From Chromatiaceae bacterium (lineage in GTDB: Bacteria > Pseudomonadota > Gammaproteobacteria > Chromatiales > Chromatiaceae): a stretch of 5,878 nucleotides of DNA. The position numbers and the translations under genes were made by a program. The stretch lies in NCBI GenBank assembly GCA_012962365.1, contig DTXR01000631.1, positions 1 through 5,878 on the forward strand. The letters are read 5' to 3'. Shown one piece after another: positions 1-5,014 of the stretch. Position 1 is the first letter of the stretch; every line of letters begins with the position of its first letter. A model generated the notes under the pieces. That model searched no databases and was not told where the DNA came from. It saw nothing but the letters and a program-made list of their open reading frames with translations.

Positions 1-1
1 G

Positions 2-814
2 CCCGGCCTTCACGGCCTGCACGAAGTCGGCGACGATAGCGTCCCGTTGCTCCTGCGCGACATGCTCGTTGATGCCCTTGTCGGCCAGGATCTTGTCTAT
101 GAGAAGATTCTTGGTGATCTGGAGTATTTTGCTGATGACGTCAGGGATTTCTTTGCTGCGGGCGGAAAGGGACTGAACGTGACCGTGCCTTTCAAGGAGC
201 AGGCCTGGCGCCTGGCAGATGAGTTGAGTGCCAGAGCGAATTCGGCCGGGGCAGTCAACACCTTGATCCTGAAGCCTGAGGGCGGCATCCGGGGTGACAA
301 CACAGACGGTGTGGGATTGGTGCGTGATCTGCAGCAGAACAACGGTTTCGAATTGGCTGGCTCCCGGGTGCTGTTGCTGGGCGCCGGAGGCGCATCGCGC
401 GGTGTGGTAAGACCCTTGCTGGAGCAACGAGTCGCCAGCCTGACCGTCGCCAATCGTACAGCCAGCCGTGCGCAGGAAATTGCGGCGCAAATGGGTGCTT
501 TAGGGCCGGTATCCGGTTGTGGGCTGGACGCGCTTTCGGGGCAGTCTTTCGACTTGATTATCAATGGCACAGCTGCTGGCCTGTCCGGTCATGTGCCGGC
601 AATTCCCGAAACTTGCCTGGGGGAAAACACCTGGGTTTATGACATGATGTACGCCAGCGAACCCACGGCGTTCGTAAAATGGGCTGTCGAGCGAGGCGTT
701 GCCCGGGCGCTGGATGGCCTGGGTATGCTGGTAGAACAGGCTGCCGAGTCTTTTTATCTGTGGCGGGGAATCCGTCCGAATACCAAGAATGTAATCGAGG
801 AACTGAGGAGTTAA
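2..814 (+). CDS. aroE: shikimate dehydrogenase, 5'-partial
   Basis: AroE reduces 3-dehydroshikimate to shikimate with NADPH in the cytoplasmic shikimate (aromatic amino acid) pathway. The frame is open to the window edge. The recognisable family sequence starts at about base 80 with VGQDLVYEKIL. It continues with the catalytic-lysine motif NVTVPFKE, the AGAVNTL segment, the substrate-binding aspartate in GDNTDG, the nucleotide-binding loop GAGGASRG, the NADP-phosphate motif NRTASRA, and the C-terminal signature DGLGMLVEQAA. The family N-terminus, with its SxSP shikimate-binding serines, should fall within bases 1–79 but is not visible in any forward frame. A TTG at 47 and an ATG at 62 are in frame, but both look like internal codons rather than true starts. 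The TAA stop is at 812–814, 7 bp before the next gene. The identity is certain; the 5' end is unresolved. Confidence 0.93.
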   Translation, partial: PGLHGLHEVGDDSVPLLLRDMLVDALVGQDLVYEKILGDLEYFADDVRDFFAAGGKGLNVTVPFKEQAWRLADELSARANSAGAVNTLILKPEGGIRGDNTDGVGLVRDLQQNNGFELAGSRVLLLGAGGASRGVVRPLLEQRVASLTVANRTASRAQEIAAQMGALGPVSGCGLDALSGQSFDLIINGTAAGLSGHVPAIPETCLGENTWVYDMMYASEPTAFVKWAVERGVARALDGLGMLVEQAAESFYLWRGIRPNTKNVIEELRS

Positions 815-821
815 ACAAGGC

Positions 822-2546
822 ATGAAATTATCGTATGGAAAACTGAACAAATATGTATTCGCCGCTGTACTGGCGACGGGCTTGGCCGGATGCAGTGATA
901 CCGACAAGGCGGAACAGGCAGCAGTAGAGGAAGCTGTAGCAAAATTTGATCTTCTCTCCCTGGTGCCAGCAGATACCCCTTATGTGGCCGCCAGCAGCAG
1001 GGAGATGCCCCTGGGCCTGAGTGAAAAGGTGCTGCAGGCATCCGGCTTTGGGATCAATGATGGCAGCTTGCGCAAGGAGCTTGCCGATATGGATGCCGAT
1101 GCCAGCGACACCGAACAGTCCTTTACCAAACTGCTGGATGCCCTGCTGGCGGAGCTGGAAGGCAAAATGAGCGCCAAGGGGCTGGAGTCTCTCGGTGTGC
1201 CCATCAATGGCCGTAGCCTGATTTACGGCTTGGGAATCCTGCCCGTAGTCTGGGCTGAAATCCTGGATGCCGAGAAAGTCGAGGCTTTGCTGTCCCGTGT
1301 GGAAGAGCGCAGTGGCATGAAAGCCGAAACGGCGACGCATGGCGAGGTCAATTATCGACGTTTCCTCATGGATGACCTGGTTGGCATCCTGGCAGTATAT
1401 GACAAGCATTTGATCATGGCGGTATTGCCGGTGAAGTCAGAAGTTGAGATGTTGCCGCTGGTCTTCGGTGAAACCAAACCGACAACATCCCTGGCGGGTG
1501 GTCAATTTAAGGAGTTCACCGCCAAGCGTAAATTTCTTGGTTATGGTGATGGCTATGTCGACCTGGTGCGCTTTGCCGAAATGGCCCTAGGTGAATCCCA
1601 GGGGATCAATGCCGACGTGCTCAACGCCCTTGGCATAAGTTCCAGCGATCTGTCTCCCGCCTGCCGCTCATTCGTCAAAACCACCATTCAGTCTGTGCCG
1701 CTGATCAGCTTTGGTTTTACGGATGTAACCGACAGCGGGTATGCAATCAAGGCCATGGTCGAAACATCTCCCGGTGTTGCCGGCTGGTTGCAGAAGATGG
1801 CCTCTCCCGTACCTGGCGTGGGCGTCGCCAACGAAGGCCTGTTGAGTTTTGGAGCGGGTTTCAACCTACCTCAGATCCGCGATGGTGTGAAAGCCATGCT
1901 GCGCAACTTTGCTGAAACAGGCAAAGGCTGTGAGCTGGTGGACGAGGAAGGATTGGCCCAGGCCATGCAAGGCATCGACATGATGCTCAATCCCATGCTG
2001 GCGGGTATCAAGGGTTTCAATGTGACCATCAATGATATCGAGATGGATGTGCAGACCATGAGTCCCAAGAGCTTGGATGCCCAACTGTTGCTGGCTGCTG
2101 CTGATCCGAAAGGCATGTTTTCTATGCTGGGGATGTTCAATCCGCAGTTGGCTCAACTGGATATTCCGGCCGATGGAACACCGGTGAAAGTGCCGCTGGA
2201 AACCATGTCGCCAATGGCGCCCCCCACCTACGCCGCTATCAAGGGAGAAGCCCTAGCCTTGAAGCTGGGCGAAGCTGCGCCCAAAGGGATCGACGATGTA
2301 TTGTCTGCCCCTATGGCAAAAGTGCCCCCCATATTTGCCATGAACTACAATGCAGGCAAGCTGTTCGATGTCGTGGGACCACCTATGAAGAGTATGATGG
2401 AATCCATGCAGGGAGAGGAAGCGGAAGATCTGAAATCAGCTTATGATTCCATGGAGTCTGCCGCCAGCATTTATGGCAATATCGATTTCCGCATGCTTGG
2501 AACGGATAAGGGCATGGAGTTTGATACGGTAATCGATCTGAAATAA
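822..2546 (+). CDS. large outer-membrane-type lipoprotein of unknown function
   Basis: This 574-residue protein starts with an ATG preceded by GAGGAG at 805–810 and a closer AAGG at 817–820. The N-terminus is a lipoprotein signal: positive residues, then a hydrophobic stretch (about 11–22), then the lipobox LAGC with Cys24. Ser at +2 predicts outer-membrane sorting. The mature part starts with a short acidic/alanine helix followed by LLSLVPADTPYVAAS, an opening I associate with periplasmic DUF3352-like proteins, though I cannot assign a family firmly. Cys281 and Cys370 are the only other cysteines and could form a disulfide. The C-terminal ~200 residues hold about 20 methionines, roughly 10%. 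No enzyme motif is seen. It is probably cotranscribed with aroE and ends just before the terminator at 2582–2618. Confidence 0.85.
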   Translation: MKLSYGKLNKYVFAAVLATGLAGCSDTDKAEQAAVEEAVAKFDLLSLVPADTPYVAASSREMPLGLSEKVLQASGFGINDGSLRKELADMDADASDTEQSFTKLLDALLAELEGKMSAKGLESLGVPINGRSLIYGLGILPVVWAEILDAEKVEALLSRVEERSGMKAETATHGEVNYRRFLMDDLVGILAVYDKHLIMAVLPVKSEVEMLPLVFGETKPTTSLAGGQFKEFTAKRKFLGYGDGYVDLVRFAEMALGESQGINADVLNALGISSSDLSPACRSFVKTTIQSVPLISFGFTDVTDSGYAIKAMVETSPGVAGWLQKMASPVPGVGVANEGLLSFGAGFNLPQIRDGVKAMLRNFAETGKGCELVDEEGLAQAMQGIDMMLNPMLAGIKGFNVTINDIEMDVQTMSPKSLDAQLLLAAADPKGMFSMLGMFNPQLAQLDIPADGTPVKVPLETMSPMAPPTYAAIKGEALALKLGEAAPKGIDDVLSAPMAKVPPIFAMNYNAGKLFDVVGPPMKSMMESMQGEEAEDLKSAYDSMESAASIYGNIDFRMLGTDKGMEFDTVIDLK

Positions 2547-2547
2547 A

Positions 2548-2577
2548 TTGCCGATCGAGGCAACCTTGTTTGCAAGG
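2548..2577 (+). other. two small inverted repeats in the 3' UTR
   Basis: Directly after the lipoprotein stop codon there are two adjacent short hairpins. The first is TTGCC (2548–2552), loop GATCGA, GGCAA (2559–2563). The second is CCTTG (2564–2568), loop TTTG, CAAGG (2573–2577). Each is only 5 bp. They lie on the 5' side of the main terminator and may protect the mRNA 3' end or simply be chance palindromes. Confidence 0.35.
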
Positions 2578-2581
2578 ACAG

Positions 2582-2618
2582 AAAAACACCACCCTCTCCA
2601 AGACGGTGGTGTTTTTTT
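2582..2618. terminator. bidirectional rho-independent terminator
   Basis: CACCACC (2587–2593) pairs with GGTGGTG (2605–2611). The flanking A5 (2582–2586) and T7 (2612–2618) extend the stem and give a U-tract on either strand: seven T on + and five T on −. TCT (2595–2597) and AGA (2601–2603) can pair inside the loop. On + it ends the aroE–lipoprotein operon. On − it ends the GGA-rich sRNA candidate, and its − strand loop also contains a GGA (CTTGGAGAG). Confidence 0.88.
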
Positions 2619-2636
2619 ATGTACAGGATGTACGGA

Positions 2637-2682
2637 CAGAAAACTGCTCCTGCATTTTCTGCACTTCCGCCTTCCGTGGCGG
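2637..2682 (-). repeat. double-hairpin unit A of the GGA array
   Basis: On the − strand the first hairpin is CCGCC–ACGGAA–GGCGG (2682–2667), followed by the 5-nt linker AAGTG. The second hairpin has arms CAGAAAA and TTTTCTG, an inner TGC/GCA helix, one bulged G and loop AGGA. All stem pairs are Watson–Crick. It carries three GGA: hexaloop, linker and apical loop. It lies nearest the terminator. Confidence 0.75.
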
Positions 2683-2705
2683 TCGTATGCCGCGGGCGCA
2701 GGGCA

Positions 2706-2751
2706 CTGGAAACACTCCCGGTATTTCCAGCATTTCCTTCATCCGTAGAGG
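2706..2751 (-). repeat. double-hairpin unit B of the GGA array
   Basis: On the − strand the first hairpin is CCTCT–ACGGAT–GAAGG, with one C·A mismatch and one U·G pair, followed by linker AAATG. The second hairpin has arms CTGGAAA and TTTCCAG. A U·G pair then AC/GU extend it to a 10-bp helix with loop CGGGA. The unit has the same 46-nt length as unit A, with 23 nt between the two units. Confidence 0.72.
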
Positions 2752-2781
2752 TCATGCGCAGGAGCGGCGCGTGTACAGGCA

Positions 2782-2828
2782 CTGGTAACTGCATCCTGCG
2801 TTGCCAGCATTCCCTGCTTCCCTGCAGG
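2782..2828 (-). repeat. double-hairpin unit C of the GGA array
   Basis: On the − strand the first hairpin is CCTGC–AGGGAA–GCAGG, a perfect stem, followed by linker GAATG. The second hairpin is CTGGCAAC/GTTACCAG with one C·A mismatch, which would be a G·T pair on the + strand. It has a bulged A and an inner GCA/TGC helix around GGA, giving the CsrB-like string CAGGATG. A 30-nt linker separates it from unit B. Confidence 0.72.
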
Positions 2829-2839
2829 TCATGTACGGA

Positions 2840-2884
2840 CAGAAACCGCTCTTGTGTTTCCTACACTTCCGCCAACCAAGGTGG
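2840..2884 (-). repeat. degenerate double-hairpin unit D of the GGA array
   Basis: This unit has the same layout but is weaker. The first hairpin is CCACC–TTGGTT–GGCGG with an A·C mismatch and no GGA in the loop. After linker AAGTG, the second hairpin keeps GAAAC/GTTTC (written on the + strand) plus a bulge, and its loop is AAGA. GGA survives only in the linker (GGCGGAAGTG) and stem (TAGGAAAC). It is the 5'-most unit of the proposed RNA, 11 nt from unit C. Confidence 0.6.
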
Positions 2885-2916
2885 TAGCTGTCGGGCCAGT
2901 AGAATTTGCGAGATAT

Positions 2917-4275
2917 TTAGCCGTGACGAAAAATTCCCGGTTCCAGCTCATGGCGATGCAGCAGACGATAGAATTCCGTGCGGTTGCGGTTTGCCAGGCG
3001 GGCCGCCTGTGTAACATTGCCCCCGGTCATCTGTAATAGTTTTACCAGATAGTTTCTTTCGAAATGGCTTTGCGCTTCAGCCAGGGAAACAATGTCGCTT
3101 GGTTTGTTGCGCAGTGCATTCTGAACCAGATTTCTGGGAATGACATCAGTGACCGACAGGGCAGCGACCTGTTCCACCACATTTAGTAACTGGCGAATAT
3201 TGCCTTTCCATGGCGCCAGCATCAGTGTTTCCATGGCTTCTGGAGAGAACGTGCGGGCCTGACAGTTTCCCCGTTTGCGAACCTGCTCCAGAAAGTGCTT
3301 GGCCAGCAGGGGAATATCTTCACGCCGCTGGGTCAACTCCGGAATTTCCAACATGACGACATTCAGCCTGTAGTATAGGTCTTCACGAAATCTGCCTTCC
3401 TCGATGGCGGTTTCCAGGTCTGAGTGGGTGGCGGACACGATGCGCACATTCACCGGGAAGTTGTCAGTCGCGCCTAGGGGGCGAACCTCGCCGTCTTCCA
3501 GTACCCGCAGCAGCTTGGCCTGGAATTCCAGTGGCATGTCGCCGATTTCGTCCAGGAACAGGGTGCCTCCGTTGGCGGCTTCGAACAGGCCCTGGCGATT
3601 TCGGTCGGCACCGGTGAAAGCGCCCTTGCGATGACCAAACAACTCGGATTCCAGCAGGTTTTCAGGGATGGCTGCGCAGTTGATGGGAACGAAAGGTGCT
3701 TCGTGGCGGAGGCTGGCCTTGTGCAGCGCCCGCGCCAGCAGCTCCTTGCCTGTGCCGCTCTGGCTCTGGATGAGCACGCTCACATCACTCTGTGCGATGC
3801 GCCATGTCTTTGCCAGAAGTTTTTCCATGGCCGCGCTGCGGCAGACGATGGCCCTGCGCCAACTGTCGTTGTTTTCCGGTTGTTCGGCGGGCTCCGGACA
3901 GCACTGGCTAAGCGCGTCGTTGATGCTTTGCAGCAATTCGGCACTGTCGAAAGGTTTGGTCAGGTAACTGAAAAGACCCTTGCGGGTGGCGTGCACAGCG
4001 TCAGGGATCGTTCCGTGGGCGGTGAGCATGATGACCGGCAGGGAGGGCATCTGCTTCTGCACGGCATCGAACAATGCCAGCCCATCCATGCCTTGCATGC
4101 GTAAATCGGTGATCATAAGATGTGGCTGCCATGCGCTGACCTTGCCTAGTGCCTGCTGGCCACTGGCGGCGGTATCAACCTGAAAGCCGTTTGCTTCGAG
4201 ACGCAGAGACAGCAGTTTCAACAGCCCCGGATCATCGTCTACCAACAGGATTCTATGGTGAGTCTGGGGTGGCAT
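2917..4275 (-). CDS. glrR: sigma-54-dependent response regulator GlrR (QseF/YfhA)
   Basis: GlrR is the DNA-binding partner of the kinase GlrK; in E. coli it activates the sigma-54 promoter of the sRNA gene glmY. The 452-residue protein matches E. coli GlrR along its whole length. The receiver domain (about 8–125) has acidic pocket D13–D15, phospho-acceptor D57, T85 and K107. The AAA+ domain (about 140–375) has Walker A around K177, the sigma-54 contact motif GAFTGA (218–223) and Walker B D242/E243. The C-terminal Fis-type helix-turn-helix contains NVTQAARLANRNRTEFY. In Walker A the usual first glycine is serine (SQSGTGKE). The ATG at 4275 fits the family N-terminus and overlaps the end of qseG by 23 bp, implying coupling. 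An ATG at 4314 and a TTG at 4329 are in-frame alternatives, and no start has a strong Shine-Dalgarno. The stop is TAA. Confidence 0.95.
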   Translation of the reverse strand: MPPQTHHRILLVDDDPGLLKLLSLRLEANGFQVDTAASGQQALGKVSAWQPHLMITDLRMQGMDGLALFDAVQKQMPSLPVIMLTAHGTIPDAVHATRKGLFSYLTKPFDSAELLQSINDALSQCCPEPAEQPENNDSWRRAIVCRSAAMEKLLAKTWRIAQSDVSVLIQSQSGTGKELLARALHKASLRHEAPFVPINCAAIPENLLESELFGHRKGAFTGADRNRQGLFEAANGGTLFLDEIGDMPLEFQAKLLRVLEDGEVRPLGATDNFPVNVRIVSATHSDLETAIEEGRFREDLYYRLNVVMLEIPELTQRREDIPLLAKHFLEQVRKRGNCQARTFSPEAMETLMLAPWKGNIRQLLNVVEQVAALSVTDVIPRNLVQNALRNKPSDIVSLAEAQSHFERNYLVKLLQMTGGNVTQAARLANRNRTEFYRLLHRHELEPGIFRHG

Positions 4276-4840
4276 TGTCGGTTGAAGGGGTGATGATGTA
4301 GCGTTCCTTTTCATTGATATTTTGCTCAATATTTTTCAGTTGCTGTATCTGGGTTTGCAGTGTGGCCAGTTCTGCCGACAGTTGCCGGGAGATCGCCTGC
4401 TGGGCTTTCAGTTGATGCCGCAGTTCCAAGGTTTTCAGTTTCTGTGCCCGTATCTGCTGTAACTGATCGCCCATAAATTTCGCCAGCCGGTGTGCTCCTG
4501 GATCCCGAAGCTCTTCTCCGGAGAGCAAACCCTTCAGCAGTTTCAGTGCTTTTTGCCTGTCCTTGTCCGATTGTTCCGGATGACTGAGCAGCAAGGCCAG
4601 GCGTAACTGCCCGCAATGGTCGTGGGTAATGCCCCAGATGCCCGACAGATTCTTCAACATTTGCCTGCGTCCTTCCTTGTCCAGCAGGGAGAACGTCTCA
4701 TAGTCGTCCAAGAGGTCGCCGCAGCCTGTGTTCAGTAACGTATCGGTCATCAGGGGAGAGGCTGGAGGCCCGGAACTGCGCTGATCCATTGCGCAGGCAC
4801 CCAGCAACAATATCGACAGAAGCAGCAGGTTCTGTTTCAT
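4253..4840 (-). CDS. qseG: QseG/YfhG-like outer-membrane lipoprotein
   Basis: QseG is the outer-membrane lipoprotein encoded between the kinase and regulator genes of the GlrK/GlrR (QseE/QseF) system; in enterobacteria it modulates kinase activity. This 195-residue protein begins MKQNLLLLSILLLGAC, a lipoprotein signal with lipidated Cys16 and Ala at +2, so outer-membrane sorting is expected. The mature part has a CGDLLDDYETFSLL segment. A long charged helix, probably coiled coil, follows (about residues 120–180), ending KNIEQNINEKERY, which resembles the E. coli protein's coiled-coil end. It is shorter than the E. coli protein (about 237). The start is ATG 4840 with GGGA upstream; an in-frame TTG at 4930 is rejected because it would put 30 residues before the signal peptide. 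The assignment rests on gene order and this pattern. Confidence 0.88.
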   Translation of the reverse strand: MKQNLLLLSILLLGACAMDQRSSGPPASPLMTDTLLNTGCGDLLDDYETFSLLDKEGRRQMLKNLSGIWGITHDHCGQLRLALLLSHPEQSDKDRQKALKLLKGLLSGEELRDPGAHRLAKFMGDQLQQIRAQKLKTLELRHQLKAQQAISRQLSAELATLQTQIQQLKNIEQNINEKERYIITPSTDNATPDSP

Positions 4841-5007
4841 GGTGTGTTCCCGTTTTCTGCCATCAAGGCAGTTCTGATCAAGGCCGGACGTGGCGGATTG
4901 TGATTCAGGACGTTCCGATACCAGGCACAAATTGCACGCAATAGCACCCTGTGGCGAAGATCTGCAACGCCATAGCGGGATATTCTGGATGCAAGGCGCG
5001 AATTCAT
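4837..5007 (-). CDS. possible 56-codon ORF between glrK and qseG
   Basis: An ATG 7 bp after the glrK stop opens a 56-codon frame that closes with TGA overlapping the qseG start as ATGA, so it fills the whole intergenic gap. The predicted peptide is basic (about nine Arg) with a short hydrophobic patch VLLRAICAWY and no signal or known motif. A weak GAG lies about 10 bases before the ATG. Against it, codon use is poor: AGA twice plus ATA, AGG and CTA, with third-position GC near 54%. I recognise no family. It could be a translated coupling leader or chance. Confidence 0.3.
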   Translation of the reverse strand: MNSRLASRISRYGVADLRHRVLLRAICAWYRNVLNHNPPRPALIRTALMAENGNTP

Positions 5008-5014
5008 GACTTGC

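Larger units (their letters stand above)
2582..2890 (-). ncRNA. candidate CsrB/RsmZ-family CsrA-sequestering small RNA
   Basis: Known members of this class bind CsrA/RsmA through many GGA motifs displayed in hairpin loops and so release mRNAs from CsrA control. Here the − strand carries 13 GGA trinucleotides between about 2590 and 2872, against about 5 on the + strand between 2619 and 2890. They occur in four tandem double-hairpin units. Three 5-bp stems carry hexaloops ACGGAA, ACGGAT and AGGGAA, which fit the ANGGAN loop preferred by CsrA/RsmE. The neighbouring longer stems end in loops with AGGA, CGGGA and a CsrB-like CAGGATG. The 5-nt linkers give further GCGGAAGTG, AAGGAAATG and CAGGGAATG motifs. 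The RNA would end at the − strand U-tract of the 2582–2618 terminator. The 5' end is uncertain: a weak −10-like TCTACT lies near 2898–2903, giving a start near 2890, with no good −35. Some G·T pairs exist only on the + strand, so strand is argued from GGA loops and terminator position. Neither strand shows a convincing protein here. Confidence 0.75.

Noticed and set aside
1..185. Open antisense frame opposite aroE reading INEHVAQEQRDAIVADF
   Set aside because: From base 80 on it is the exact antisense codon register of conserved aroE sequence; only bases 1–79 could be foreign, and that is too short to assign.
2619..2890. CRISPR array, REP/BIME elements or integron attC sites
   Set aside because: The four units are diverged, with linkers of 11–30 nt and no identical repeats or uniform spacers; there are no cas or integrase genes, and GGA loops with a terminator fit a Csr sRNA better.
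2903..2925. Sigma-54-like promoter on − upstream of the sRNA (CACGGCTAAATATCTCGCAA)
   Set aside because: The GG and GC elements are spaced one base too far apart and the −24 box is poor; sigma-54 spacing is strict.
2471..3036. Several open frames of 60–131 codons on both strands across the intergenic gap
   Set aside because: They cover the hairpin array or the glrR 3' end in other frames, have low-complexity repeated segments explained by the DNA repeats, and lack ribosome sites or known motifs.
3010..3037. GacA/UvrY-type site (TGTAAC and TGTAAT half-sites)
   Set aside because: The half-sites are direct, 22 bp apart, and not the inverted TGTAAG-N6-CTTACA; they lie in conserved glrR codons.
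4276..4329. Upstream TTG/ATG starts for glrR (4329, 4314)
   Set aside because: They add 13–18 residues not present in GlrR relatives; ATG 4275 matches the usual N-terminal length.
4925..4950. Sigma-54 promoter-like GGCAC/TTGCA string on + in the glrK–qseG gap
   Set aside because: GG-to-GC spacing is 10 instead of 12, and it points away from qseG.
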